A stretch of DNA of 64,000 bases from DAOQAU01 sp035354275 (GCA_035354275.1 DAOQAU010000003.1:1-64000), one strand, 5' to 3'; shown: positions 14,490 through 23,404, counted from the first letter of the stretch. Numbers and translations: made by a program. The notes: generated by a model not told the origin, from the sequence alone.

Positions 14490-15464
14490 TTAAGCAACTC
14501 CTGCTTTTAATAAATCGTGAATGTGTATAACTCCTACGGGAAAACCTTTTTTGTCGCTTATTGCAAGTGCTGTGATAGAATATTTTTCCATTAAATTAAG
14601 AGCCTTGGCAGCAAGCGCATCGGGTAAAACGGTTTTGGGATTAACAGTCATAACCTCTTTTGCCTTCAGGTTTTCAACGCTTTTGTATTTGATTAAAGTT
14701 CTTCTGATATCACCGTCTGTCAAAACACCTGTCATAATTCCCTTTTCATCTGTCAAAATGGCAAGCCCGAGTTTTTTATTTGAAATCAGCTCAATCACAT
14801 CGGTGAATTTATCGTCTTGGCTTGCAAGAGGAAGCTTTTCGCCCGATAGCATAAGTTCTTCTACTTTATACAAGAAGCCTTTGCCAAGATTTCCGGACGG
14901 GTGATAAATTAAAAAATCTTCTTCAGAAAATCCTCTTTTTTCAAGCAGACAAACCGCAAGCGCATCGCCCATTGCAAGGGTTGCGGTTGTACTTGCAGTA
15001 GGTGCTTTGTTCAAAGGGCATGCTTCTTTTTCGACAGAAACATCAAGCACCACATCAGAAGATTTTGCGATTGTGGAATTTAAAACTCCTGTCATTGCAA
15101 TTATCGGTACGTCAAATCTTTTTAAAAGAGGCAGAAGGTTAAGCAATTCTTGAGTTTGACCGCTGTTTGAAATTGCAATAATAACATCTTCCCTTGTAAT
15201 TATGCCCGAATCCCCGTGAGTGCTTTCTGCTGGGTGCAGAAAATATGAAGGAGTTCCAGTTGATGATAGAGTTGCTGCAATTTTTTTGCCCACAAGCCCT
15301 GATTTGCCCATTCCTGTAACAATTACCCTACCTTTGCAGGCATATAAAATTTCAATCGCTTTTTCAAAATTTCCGTTCATTTTATCTTTGAGTTTTAATA
15401 TTGAATTTGCTTCAATATCAAGAACTTCTTTTGCCAAATCATTTATACTTTTTGTCATTTGCAT
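14490..15464 (-). CDS. kdsD: arabinose-5-phosphate isomerase KdsD
   Basis: This 324-residue enzyme converts ribulose 5-phosphate to arabinose 5-phosphate, the first step to Kdo. An N-terminal SIS domain (about 35-180; GMGKSGLVGKKIAATLSSTG, THGDSGIITREDVIIAISNS) is followed by two CBS domains (about 200-324). The start at 15464 has an AGGAG site at good spacing; an in-frame ATG 14 codons upstream lies in repeat sequence. The architecture matches KdsD/KpsF exactly. The stop codon adjoins a repeat array. Confidence 0.95.
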   Translation of the reverse strand: MQMTKSINDLAKEVLDIEANSILKLKDKMNGNFEKAIEILYACKGRVIVTGMGKSGLVGKKIAATLSSTGTPSYFLHPAESTHGDSGIITREDVIIAISNSGQTQELLNLLPLLKRFDVPIIAMTGVLNSTIAKSSDVVLDVSVEKEACPLNKAPTASTTATLAMGDALAVCLLEKRGFSEEDFLIYHPSGNLGKGFLYKVEELMLSGEKLPLASQDDKFTDVIELISNKKLGLAILTDEKGIMTGVLTDGDIRRTLIKYKSVENLKAKEVMTVNPKTVLPDALAAKALNLMEKYSITALAISDKKGFPVGVIHIHDLLKAGVA

Positions 15465-15495
15465 TTTTTCTCCTGTTTTTGGCGGATTATGGTTT

Positions 15496-15537
15496 AACTC
15501 TATCACAGTTCACAGCTCACTGCTCACTTTTCACTAT
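15496..15537. repeat. period-7/8 repeat upstream of kdsD
   Basis: cagttcac/agctcact/gctcactt/ttcacta units of the same family as the other GTGAA arrays; no gene. Confidence 0.55.
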
Positions 15538-15646
15538 TTTATTATACGATAAATTCATACAAATGTATTAGTTTTATACAAAAGTTCAAATTTTTATTTG
15601 AAAAGTGCCGAAAAATTCTACATATACAGTAAATGTAAGAAGGACT

Positions 15647-15943
15647 ATGACGCAAAATCTTTTGGAAAGAAACTTCATCAATCCTCCTGCGCATGAAGCA
15701 TGCGGCGCACTTGATATTGTTGAGTCGATGAAAAAATACATTTTTGAAAACGATTGCCCTGTTATGTCAATGGATGTTTCGCATTTGAATGTAATAGACG
15801 CAAGCAAAGTAGCAATTCTTTGTTCGACATACCACTATGCCAAATATCCTCACGGGCACATAGACTGGTTTGTCAATTCTTCCGAGATAAAAAACCTTGT
15901 AAAACCATTGAATTTAGGTAATATTGATTTAATTACGGTGTGA
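15647..15943 (+). CDS. small STAS-like protein
   Basis: This 98-residue protein has the outline of a STAS/anti-sigma-antagonist-like domain: CPVMSMDVSHLNVIDASKVAIL corresponds to the central strand and 'D-S/A' helix start of SpoIIAA-like proteins, with Ala-Ser in place of the usual Ser-Ser, followed by alternating strand and helix. The ATG at 15647 is preferred over a GTG at 15605 because AGAAGGA stands before it. The partner is unknown. The assignment is by pattern only. It converges on the M48 peptidase gene with a 4-bp gap. Confidence 0.55.
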   Translation: MTQNLLERNFINPPAHEACGALDIVESMKKYIFENDCPVMSMDVSHLNVIDASKVAILCSTYHYAKYPHGHIDWFVNSSEIKNLVKPLNLGNIDLITV

Positions 15944-15947
15944 TTTT

Positions 15948-16646
15948 TTACAAATTATTTTCGGGTTTTTTTGTAAAGTTTTTTTCGGCTTGCTGAAAAT
16001 AATAAATTTGTGTCTCTGCTGTTCTGGAAAAATTTTTAAAGTTAATATTTTGTGTCATATCTGTTTTCAAGGCCCAAGGATAATTTTTATAAATATGTTT
16101 ATACATTGCAAACAATCTTTTTGAAGTTACGGGGTGTGTAGTAAAAAAATCCCATGACTCTTCGGGCATAAATTTGTTTGAAACACAAATAGCCGCAATC
16201 GGATTATAACCGGCTTTTGTCATCAAATCGATTCCTTTTAAATCTGCCCTGTATTCATATTCTCTGGTATTTAACTTCATCATTACCGCTTCAAAACCTC
16301 CTTTGTAAGCATCAAGTGAATGGGCTGTTTCATGCGACATTATAAAGGCAAGTTCATCATCATTATCTATATAAGGCAAAATCCCCGAAGAAACAGTAAT
16401 GGTTTTATTAGTTAGCGAGGCATGAGCATTTATTACTTTCGGTGTTTTGTCAAGATTAATAGGAATGCGTTTGTCAAGCTGATTTGCATTGATAATTCTT
16501 GTTCCGACTTCAAGAATTTTTTGTTGTTCCTTGCCGTTTTTCTCCCAAAAATTTTCCATAGTAACACCCGAACTTGATTCGACAAAATCTGCTTTAACAG
16601 TTAACCCTGCCAATAACAACCCCAAAATTAACAAAAACTTTTTCAT
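15948..16646 (-). CDS. exported M48-family zinc metallopeptidase
   Basis: This 232-residue protein has a signal peptide (about 1-19, ...TVKA) and a minimal M48 peptidase domain. The zinc motif is H105-E106-T-A-H109 (SHETAHSLD), the third ligand probably E131 in EYRAD. The family block FFTTHPVTSKRL (about 168-179) is present. It lacks membrane segments and TPR repeats, so it is a short periplasmic LoiP/BepA-core-like enzyme, possibly acting in envelope quality control. A strong AGGAGG site precedes the ATG. Confidence 0.88.
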   Translation of the reverse strand: MKKFLLILGLLLAGLTVKADFVESSSGVTMENFWEKNGKEQQKILEVGTRIINANQLDKRIPINLDKTPKVINAHASLTNKTITVSSGILPYIDNDDELAFIMSHETAHSLDAYKGGFEAVMMKLNTREYEYRADLKGIDLMTKAGYNPIAAICVSNKFMPEESWDFFTTHPVTSKRLFAMYKHIYKNYPWALKTDMTQNINFKNFSRTAETQIYYFQQAEKNFTKKPENNL

Positions 16647-16794
16647 AAAATCCTCCTAAATTCTTATACCTAAATTTTATACGCTGATTTTTTTAAAACC
16701 ATTAGCCTGTAAGAGAAAATACAAAAATTTACAAAATTTAATTTTTAAAAGCTTTAAAAGTAAATAATGCAAATATATTTGTTTTTAATAATAT

Positions 16795-17676
16795 ATGAAC
16801 AATTTATGTGTAGATAATTTTAGCCCTGTTTCCAAGGTTAATTTTTGCGGAACGACAATTCCGCAATATAAGCCCTTAAAACCTTTGAGTCAGGATACAT
16901 TTGAGCGTACAACTTCAAAAAAAGAAATTTCTTTTGAAGGTTGGCCTAAAATTTTTTCTGAAGTAGGTGCGGTAACCACAGAAGCAGTGGCAAAACTGTC
17001 AAAGGCGGAAATGCAGCATTTGACAGGTGTCGCAAAATCTAAAATTGATGAACAACTTGTAGATGATATTACAAGATTTTCTCAAATTTTAAAAAAAGGA
17101 TTGGATGCTAAATTTAACAAAAAATATGTTTTTGTATCAATCGGACAATCCCCTGCGGCTTTTGCCGATGTTCTTAATGCCACGGGAGTTGAAACCGCGA
17201 TTTGCCCGATTTCAAATCTTTCTAACTTAAAAAACGCCTCACCGCTTCTAAGAAATCCCAATTTATCAAAATATTTTGAATATATGAAAAAAATAGGACT
17301 TGACCCCAATAAAATGAAAAACAGCGGCAAGCAATATATTTTCGTTGATATTTCATCTACGGGCAAAAGTCTTAAAATTTTCGAAGAATTTTTAAGGGAC
17401 AAAAAAAGCGGATTTAATCTTCCTAATGTAAAATTTGTTTCACTTCAGGATTTGATGTCCTCTTGCAAACCGTCAAACAGTGAAGAAGCTTCTTTTATGG
17501 AAGAATTTTTTGAAGAATATATAAAAACACCTGAGCTTAAAAAGGAATTTTCTTCAATATTCAAACTGGATTACAAAGACATTGACAAGGTTCAACAATA
17601 CAGAGACAAAACCCCTGCAAACGAAAAGCTTAACATGCTGAAACTTTTAGTTCTAAATAAAGTCTTGGGTAGATAA
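16795..17676 (+). CDS. uncharacterised phosphoribosyltransferase-like protein with lineage motif
   Basis: This 293-residue protein starts with a low-complexity N-terminus carrying two copies of the lineage motif, VNFCG (15-19) and ISFEG (45-49). The middle part has YVFVSIGQSPAAFADVL (about 104-120) and YIFVDISSTGKSLKIF (about 184-199), which resembles the strand-loop PRPP-binding motif of phosphoribosyltransferases (hydrophobic-VD-x-x-TGxTL). The acidic pair is incomplete (D-I instead of D-D/E), so catalysis is uncertain. The TRSP/PELOTA-type proteins of tellurite clusters are a possible relative. No Shine-Dalgarno site is visible. Confidence 0.6.
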   Translation: MNNLCVDNFSPVSKVNFCGTTIPQYKPLKPLSQDTFERTTSKKEISFEGWPKIFSEVGAVTTEAVAKLSKAEMQHLTGVAKSKIDEQLVDDITRFSQILKKGLDAKFNKKYVFVSIGQSPAAFADVLNATGVETAICPISNLSNLKNASPLLRNPNLSKYFEYMKKIGLDPNKMKNSGKQYIFVDISSTGKSLKIFEEFLRDKKSGFNLPNVKFVSLQDLMSSCKPSNSEEASFMEEFFEEYIKTPELKKEFSSIFKLDYKDIDKVQQYRDKTPANEKLNMLKLLVLNKVLGR

Positions 17677-17763
17677 TCTTTGTGTAAATTTTAATAAAAA
17701 TTTAATTTGATTGTAAAATATTAATGATAGAATGCTATTATTAATTCTTTTCAAAGGTTAAAA

Positions 17764-17905
17764 GAGGTGCGAGCGGGCAAAGTTAAATAAAATCGAGGTT
17801 CGCAAGCAAAAATATAGCGAGTGCATAAGGCTGGTAAGCCGATAGAATGACAGTTTAATAAATGTAACAGTTAGTTAGTAAAGGCGCGAATAAAAAAGTT
17901 TCGTG
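17764..17905 (+). ncRNA. structured 5' leader of glmS, type unknown
   Basis: The 241 bp before glmS contains a GC-richer block with paired segments: tgcgagc (about 17767) with gttcgca (about 17797), ggct-ggta-agcc (about 17841-17852), and a late cgcgaa/ttcgtg hairpin just before the start. ttcgc...gcgag offers an alternative pairing that would compete with the first stem. This is the expected look of a riboswitch or attenuator. It does not carry the glmS ribozyme core, and I could not match it to another known class. Confidence 0.4.
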
Positions 17906-17917
17906 TAATGGTAAAAT

Positions 17918-19762
17918 ATGTGCGGAATAGTAGGATATATAGGTGATAAACCGGTTGTTGACATTTTGGTTAACGGCTTAACAAGTTTGGAATACAGAGG
18001 ATACGATTCTTCAGGTGTTGCCCTACATGCAGACGGAAAGATTAAAATATATAAAGCAGAAGGCAAATTACAAAACTTAAAAGATGTTTTGGCAAAAGTT
18101 ACAAATGAAACAAAAACAGCCAAAATGGGCATAGGTCACATCCGCTGGGCAACACACGGTGCGCCCAATGAAATTAACGCCCACCCTCACACCTGTACCT
18201 GCGGAAAACTTGTACTTGTTCACAACGGAATTATAGAAAATTTTAAAGAATTAAGAGAGGAATTAATCAAAAAGGGCTGTAAATTCTGCTCCCAAACAGA
18301 CACAGAAACAGTCGCTCACCTTGTTGCGCAGGAATTTCATAAGACAAAAGATTTAACAAAGGCGGTAAATCAGGCGACAAAAAGGCTTCATGGAGCTTAT
18401 GCTCTTGTTATAATGCATCAGGACTTGCCCGGCATGATTGTCGCAACCAAAAGAAACGCCCCGCTGCTTGTTGGATTGGGCGAAGGTGAATTTTTCGTGG
18501 CATCTGATGTCCCTGCAATAATTGAGCATACAAACAAGGCACTTTATCTCAATGACGATGAGATTGTAACCATAACAAAAGAAAAAATGGTTTTGTCGGA
18601 CAGCCAAGGTAATGAACTTAGCCAAAAAATAGAAGTTCTGCCCTGGGAGCCTGTCGCGCTTAGCAAGATGGGCTTCAAACACTTTATGCTAAAAGAAATC
18701 CACGAACAGCCCGATGTCATTAGAAATGTTTTGAGCGGCAAATTGTATAATATTGACGAGCCGATTTCATTAAAAGAAGTTCAACTAAGCAAAGAAACAC
18801 TTAAAAACTTAAACAGAATTCAGATTATTGCCTGCGGAACTTCTTTGCATGCGGCTATGGTAGGAAAATATTTAATTGAAGATTTTTGTAACATTGCAGT
18901 AGATGTTGAACCGTCAAGTGAATACATTTACAGAAAAACCGTCACAGACAGCAAAACCCTTGTTATAGGGGTTTCACAGTCTGGCGAAACGGCAGATACG
19001 ATTACCGCAATTAAGCAATCTAAGGAAAAAGGCTCTCACATTTTAATCATAACAAACCGTCCCGATTCGACCATGGCAAGAGAAGCAGACAGTTTGGTGC
19101 CGATTAACGCAGGGATTGAAGTTTCTGTTGCGGCGACAAAATCTTACACCGCGCAGTTGATTTCTTTTTATCTGCTGGCACTTTATATGGCGGAAATTAA
19201 AGGAACACTCGATAATGACTTTTTAACCGAGTTAAAAAGAGAACTTATTGTTCTTCCCCAAAAAGTTGAAACGCTTTTATCGCATAAAGAAGAAATTCAA
19301 AAATGCGCCAAGGCATTTTCTGCCACCAAAGATTTTATCTATATCGCAAGGGGAATAAATTTCCCCACAGCTTTAGAAGGTGCGCTGAAATTAAAAGAAA
19401 TAAGCTACATAAACGCAACCGGCTATCCTGCAGGAGAACTTAAACACGGGCCGATTGCAATGCTTGATGAGACCATGCCTGTTTTGTCCATTTTGATGCA
19501 GGGCAAAGTTTATGAAAAAATTCTTTCAAACGCGGAAGAAGCAAAAGCCAGAAACGCAAGGCTTATCGCACTTACCAATTCAAAAGACGAAAAATTGGGC
19601 GAACTTTTTGACTTTATTTTAAGGGTTCCCGAGGTTAACGAGATATTTTCCCCGGTTATTGCAATGATTCCTCTGCAGCTTCTTGCTTATTACATCGCAG
19701 AATTTTTAGGAAAAGACGTTGACCAGCCGCGTAATTTGGCAAAATCGGTAACGGTGGAATGA
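17918..19762 (+). CDS. glmS: glutamine-fructose-6-phosphate aminotransferase GlmS
   Basis: This 614-residue enzyme makes glucosamine 6-phosphate, the entry to peptidoglycan and LPS sugars. The N-terminal glutaminase begins MCGIVGYIGD with nucleophile C2, so the start is fixed. Two SIS isomerase domains follow (about 290-420 and 460-590; CGTSLHAAMVGKYL, VSQSGETADT) and the C-terminal PRNLAKSVTVE tail is conserved. There is no good Shine-Dalgarno sequence; a structured leader lies upstream. The stop overlaps the next small gene (ATGA). Confidence 0.97.
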   Translation: MCGIVGYIGDKPVVDILVNGLTSLEYRGYDSSGVALHADGKIKIYKAEGKLQNLKDVLAKVTNETKTAKMGIGHIRWATHGAPNEINAHPHTCTCGKLVLVHNGIIENFKELREELIKKGCKFCSQTDTETVAHLVAQEFHKTKDLTKAVNQATKRLHGAYALVIMHQDLPGMIVATKRNAPLLVGLGEGEFFVASDVPAIIEHTNKALYLNDDEIVTITKEKMVLSDSQGNELSQKIEVLPWEPVALSKMGFKHFMLKEIHEQPDVIRNVLSGKLYNIDEPISLKEVQLSKETLKNLNRIQIIACGTSLHAAMVGKYLIEDFCNIAVDVEPSSEYIYRKTVTDSKTLVIGVSQSGETADTITAIKQSKEKGSHILIITNRPDSTMAREADSLVPINAGIEVSVAATKSYTAQLISFYLLALYMAEIKGTLDNDFLTELKRELIVLPQKVETLLSHKEEIQKCAKAFSATKDFIYIARGINFPTALEGALKLKEISYINATGYPAGELKHGPIAMLDETMPVLSILMQGKVYEKILSNAEEAKARNARLIALTNSKDEKLGELFDFILRVPEVNEIFSPVIAMIPLQLLAYYIAEFLGKDVDQPRNLAKSVTVE

Positions 19763-20034
19763 CACAAATAAATTCAAAATTAATAGAAATAGAAGTCCCT
19801 GAAGTGTTCGACAATGATTTTATTGAACAAAAACTTTCTGAAATGGGCATTGAGCCTTTAAGGTGGGCTGTTGTAAGCGGTAGCCGTGTGTGGAAGCTCG
19901 AAGGTCGGGCTTTGCCCGCCTGCAGAGCTGTAACCGATCGATGGCGACGTAAGCGTTTGCATTGCAAACGCCACAGGAGCAATTTGGCAAATAAGATTAT
20001 TTTAACTGTCAGCGCAGCTTTTGAAAGTTTATGA
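19759..20034 (+). CDS. small gene coupled to glmS, apparently interrupted in frame by a hairpin element
   Basis: I do not recognise this 91-residue product. It starts in an ATGA overlap with glmS. Residues 1-40 (ending EPLRWAVVS) and the last 15 (KIILTVSAAFESL) look like ordinary protein with alternating strands. The middle (about 41-76) is Arg/Cys/Trp-rich and is encoded by a GC-rich, hairpin-forming 108-bp stretch. Removing that stretch would leave a compact protein of about 55 residues in the same frame. Whether the present product is made is unknown. Confidence 0.45.
   Translation: MTQINSKLIEIEVPEVFDNDFIEQKLSEMGIEPLRWAVVSGSRVWKLEGRALPACRAVTDRWRRKRLHCKRHRSNLANKIILTVSAAFESL
19879..19986. 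repeat. GC-rich hairpin element inside the small gene after glmS
   Basis: It contains the hairpins cgggc-ttt-gcccg and ggcg...gcgtttgcat/tgcaaacgcc, is much more GC-rich than its surroundings, and is about 108 bp, a multiple of three. The borders are estimated from composition and the break in protein character, so they may be off by a few bases. Confidence 0.5.
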
Positions 20035-20043
20035 TATGATATT

Positions 20044-20116
20044 AAAGTGAATAGTAAATAGTAAATTGTAAATAGATTTTTCCATTCACTATTTCCTATT
20101 TACCATTTACTGTTAA
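20044..20116. repeat. period-7 inverted arrays upstream of ahcY
   Basis: gtgaata/gtaaata/gtaaatt/gtaaata on the left and ttcacta/tttccta/tttacca/tttac on the right form an imperfect hairpin of about 70 nt in the ahcY leader. Confidence 0.65.
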
Positions 20117-20129
20117 AAAGGAGATAAAA

Positions 20130-21394
20130 ATGCTTATGACACAACAAAAATACGACATTAAAGACATAAACCTTGCCGATCAGGGCAAAAACCAGATAGA
20201 ATGGGCGTTTAAAGATATGCCTGTTTTAAATCAGATTCAGGAAAGATTTATTAAAGAACAGCCGTTTAAAGGCTTAAAATTATCGGCTTGCGTTCATGTT
20301 ACAAAAGAAACCGCAGCACTTTGTGTTGTGATGAAAGCAGGCGGTGCAGATGCGATTTTGGTTGCGTCAAACCCACTTTCGACTCAAGATGACGTTGCAG
20401 CAGCACTTGTTAAACACTACGGAATCCCGACTTTTGCGGTTGCAGGAGAAAGCGTTGAAACTTATAAAGAACACATTAAAGAAGCACTTAACCATAATCC
20501 CGATATCATAATCGACGACGGATGCGACATCGTTGCAATGATTCACGCCGAGCACCCCGAAGTTGCGCAAAAAGTCATAGGTTCAACCGAAGAAACCACA
20601 ACGGGAATCCAAAGACTTCAAGCACTTGAAGCTGAAGGAAAACTTAAATTTCCCGCAGTCGGTGTAAACACAAGCATGACAAAGCATTTATATGACAACC
20701 GCTACGGTACGGGACAAAGCACAATGGACGGAATTATGAGAGCAGCAAACATTCTTATTGCAGGAAAAACCGTCGTTGTATCAGGCTACGGCTGGTGCGG
20801 AAAAGGCTGCGCTATGAGGGCAAAAGCAATGGGCGCAAACGTAATTGTGTGCGAAATTGATCCGCTTAAAGCACTTGAAGCGGCTATGGAAGGCTATAGA
20901 GTTATGCCGATTGATGAAGCTTCAAAAATCGGAGATATTTTTATAACCGTCACAGGAAACAAACATGTTGTTGATGTTAAGCACATTTTGAATATGAAAC
21001 ACGGTGCGTTTGTATGCAACGCAGGACACTTTAATTATGAGGTTAATGTTCCTGATTTAGCCAACGAAACCGTCGAAATCAAAAAAATCAGACCTACTTT
21101 AGAAGAATATAAGCTTAAAAACGGAAAATCGGTTTATGTTTTAGCAGAAGGCAGACTGGTAAATTTAATTTCCGCAGAAGGACACCCCGCAAGCGTTATG
21201 GACATGTCTTTTGCAAACCAGGCACTTGGAATTGAGTTTCTTGTCAAAAACAAAGGCAAATTAGAAAACAAACTCTATACCCTTCCTGTCGAAGTGGATA
21301 ACGAAATTGCAAAAATCAAGCTTGAGTCAATGGGAATTTCTATTGACACCTTAACCCCGCTGCAGCAGGAATATTTGAGAAGCTGGAATATATA
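20130..21394 (+). CDS. ahcY: S-adenosylhomocysteine hydrolase, 3' end at assembly gap
   Basis: This protein of at least 421 residues splits S-adenosylhomocysteine to adenosine and homocysteine. The NAD-binding motif is VVSGYGWCGKGCAMRAKAMG (about 213-232); EETTTGIQRL, HNPDIIIDDGCD and the C-terminal LTPLQQEYLRSW are family blocks. The coding sequence reaches ...SWNI, and the next codon is 'taN', which would be a stop if N is A or G. The gene is therefore probably complete or one to a few codons short. An AAGGAG site precedes the ATG. It may act with methyl-cycle genes elsewhere. Confidence 0.95.
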
Positions 21395-21494
21395 NNNNNN
21401 NNNNNNNNNNNNNNNNNNNNNNNNNNNNNNNNNNNNNNNNNNNNNNNNNNNNNNNNNNNNNNNNNNNNNNNNNNNNNNNNNNNNNNNNNNNNNN
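21395..21494. other. assembly gap (100 N)
   Basis: Exactly 100 unknown bases, the conventional placeholder for a scaffold gap of unknown size. The window is therefore from a draft assembly, and the distance between ahcY and the next gene is unknown. Confidence 0.99.
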
Positions 21495-21782
21495 TCACTT
21501 ATAAATACTGAAAGAAACGATTTTATCGGCATTTATGCCGAGCCATTCGCTGTGTGAAACAAAGTGTGATTCGCAGCCGCACTTTTGATCTGAACATTTG
21601 CATAAATCTTCAAGCAGCCATGTTTTGGCGTCATTTAGGGTTAAAATGCAATCGGATTCATCATCGGGCGGACAGTTTGCAAGCTTACCTTTTATTTTTA
21701 AATGGTTTGTCATAATTGCAACAGTTTCAACCTTATATTTTTTTGCAATGTGACAAATTTGTTTAACCAATTCCTTTGACAT
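21495..21782 (-). CDS. uncharacterised small protein with cysteine clusters
   Basis: I do not recognise this 95-residue protein. It contains CPPDDESDC and CKCSDQKCGC in the middle and second half, which could bind a metal, within an otherwise soluble alpha/beta-looking sequence (VETVAIMTNHLKIKGKL). The start at 21782 has an AAAGGAGG site; an ATG 17 codons upstream has none. Its stop (TGA at 21495-21497) directly abuts the N gap, so the true downstream context is missing. Confidence 0.7.
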   Translation of the reverse strand: MSKELVKQICHIAKKYKVETVAIMTNHLKIKGKLANCPPDDESDCILTLNDAKTWLLEDLCKCSDQKCGCESHFVSHSEWLGINADKIVSFSIYK

Positions 21783-22014
21783 AAAAACCTCCTTTAATAA
21801 GATTTTAAAAGAATTATTTAAAAATTTAATCACCTTTATTGCTAATTTAAAACAATTGAGGATACAGAAAAATTCGAAAAATTAAAATTTCCTTGCAATC
21901 TCATTTTTGTTGAAAACATTAATATTTGTAACAATTTAATTTTAATCGGCAAAAAATTGTGATTACGTATTTTAAACTTATACCTATGATTTATTAAAAA
22001 AGGAGTATAAAAAT

Positions 22015-22353
22015 ATGAACGTAAACACATTAAATGGTTTGTCTTTTCAAGCTAAAACACAAAACGGAAACGAATACAAAAAAACAGGGTTTTTCAGAAC
22101 AGCACTTCCTGTTTTATCTTCAGCCGCAGTTATCGGCGGAACTTATATTAACAAAGACATTGATGCAACCTTTGCAAGAAAAAGCTTTATGGAAGAAATT
22201 AAAAAATCAGCAAAAAAGCCAAAAAACATTTTGGTATTTGCAGCGGTTTTACTTGGCGCAGGTGTCATAAATTTTATCATCGGTGCAGGATTTGATAGTT
22301 TAATCAACAAACACCGCTCAAACAAAGCCGATAAAAAAGCTGTTCAAGCGTAA
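22015..22353 (+). CDS. small membrane protein with lineage motif
   Basis: This 112-residue protein of unknown function carries LSFQA at 9-13, the lineage motif. Two hydrophobic segments (about 26-42 and 68-92, the latter long and glycine-rich) suggest a membrane hairpin; the C-terminus is basic (KHRSNKADKKAVQA). A strong AAGGAG site precedes the ATG and a terminator follows directly, so it is monocistronic. Confidence 0.7.
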   Translation: MNVNTLNGLSFQAKTQNGNEYKKTGFFRTALPVLSSAAVIGGTYINKDIDATFARKSFMEEIKKSAKKPKNILVFAAVLLGAGVINFIIGAGFDSLINKHRSNKADKKAVQA

Positions 22354-22371
22354 TTGATTTTTTAAATATTT

Positions 22372-22410
22372 GGCGGGGGTTTTGCAACTGCAAAAACCCC
22401 GCCTTTGTTT
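22372..22410 (+). terminator. rho-independent terminator after the small membrane protein gene
   Basis: The stem ggcgggggttttgca (22372-22386) pairs with 22389-22403, with one mismatch and a 2-nt loop, followed by a T-rich tail (tttgttt). Confidence 0.85.
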
Positions 22411-22640
22411 AATTACCACACTCGTCATGCCGGAACTTAAAATGACGACTTTGTAATGAGTGCGCTTAATCCGGCATCTCATTTATGAGATTCTGAATAA
22501 GGACGACCAATTCTGAGCCGATAACAAATGTTTCAGGACGACAGGAATAATTTATTTTGTCGGCATTGCAATGCCGACCTACATTCTTTTCAATTCTATT
22601 TACTATTTACCATTTACTATTCACTCCTTCATTTACCCCT
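22411..22640. repeat. intergenic repeat cluster
   Basis: This 230-bp stretch has no gene. It holds gtcatgccgga-type repeat fragments (22425-22545), a perfect 20-bp palindrome gtcggcattg-caatgccgac (22559-22578, R5) and attta/ctatttac/catttact period-8 units (22590-22632). The R5 palindrome plus ctac matches 14443-14466. Confidence 0.65.
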
Positions 22641-22728
22641 CTTTATATAATTTTTACTTGATTGTGAAGATTGTTGTGCCATAATATATTTGAACATTTG
22701 ACTTAATTTTTTAGCACAGAGAGAAAAA

Positions 22729-23364
22729 ATGGCTGAATCTGACGAACAAAATTTGGTATATTTATTAGACGGTAAAATTTATATTAATTTGACCAATAAA
22801 TGCACCGCCAATTGTGTTTTTTGTATCAGAAGCCTCAAAGATGACGTTTGCGGAGCTAATTTAAGGTTAAAAAACGAAAATTTCGGCGCACAAGAAGTTA
22901 TTGACCAATTAAAAAAACTTGTCAAAAATGAGCGAGAAATTATTTTTTGCGGTTACGGCGAGCCCACTTTAAAACTTGATATTTTAAAAGAGGTAGCAAA
23001 TTTTCTCAAAACAAGCTATAATAATGTCAAACTCCGCATAAACACAAACGGGCATGCAAACTGTGTTTACAAGAGAAATATAATCCCCGAATTAAAAGGG
23101 CTTATTGATGAAATTTCAGTAAGCTTAAATGCATCAAACAAAGAACAATACGAAGAGCTTACACAGCCGAAATTACCTTGCGAAAATCCGTTTGAAGAAG
23201 TCAAGGATTTCATCAAAAAAAGCGTCGAAGAGGGAATTGAAACCACCGTAACGGTAGTAAACGGTTACAAAAACCATAAAATAGACCTGAATGCTTGCGA
23301 AAAAATAGCACAAGATTTAGGTGCAAATTTCAGAGTCAGGCAATGGCTCGACGAGGGTTATTAA
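22729..23364 (+). CDS. radical SAM protein, TatD-associated type
   Basis: This 211-residue radical SAM enzyme has the 4Fe-4S cluster motif C-x3-C-x2-C in NKCTANCVFCIR (about 24-35), the glycine-rich SAM motif as CGYGEPTLKLD, and the blocks RINTNGHAN and SVSLNASNKEQY. These match the small radical SAM family usually encoded beside or fused to TatD nucleases. The protein ends with RVRQW, as family members do. No tatD gene is visible in this window. The substrate is unknown. An AGAGAG site precedes the start. Confidence 0.85.
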   Translation: MAESDEQNLVYLLDGKIYINLTNKCTANCVFCIRSLKDDVCGANLRLKNENFGAQEVIDQLKKLVKNEREIIFCGYGEPTLKLDILKEVANFLKTSYNNVKLRINTNGHANCVYKRNIIPELKGLIDEISVSLNASNKEQYEELTQPKLPCENPFEEVKDFIKKSVEEGIETTVTVVNGYKNHKIDLNACEKIAQDLGANFRVRQWLDEGY

Positions 23365-23404
23365 GCGACATAATTCTTGGCGAAGAATGAGCCTTAGAAG
23401 TATG

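Noticed and set aside
15588..15615. sigma-28 (FliA) promoter before the STAS-like gene
   Set aside because: GCCGAAAA resembles the -10 element, but the -35 matches at only about five of eight positions, too weak to annotate.
15605..15646. GTG start extending the STAS-like protein
   Set aside because: The ATG at 15647 has AGAAGGA before it; the extension has no support.
17764..17905. glmS ribozyme, lysine riboswitch or class I c-di-GMP riboswitch before glmS
   Set aside because: Only short fragments match (agaggtgcga, gggcaaa). The ribozyme core and the full conserved elements of the lysine and GEMM classes are missing, and the length does not fit the lysine riboswitch.
20130..21557. AhcY continuing through the N gap to 21557
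   Set aside because: The frame after the gap is arbitrary, and the family C-terminus is already reached before the gap.
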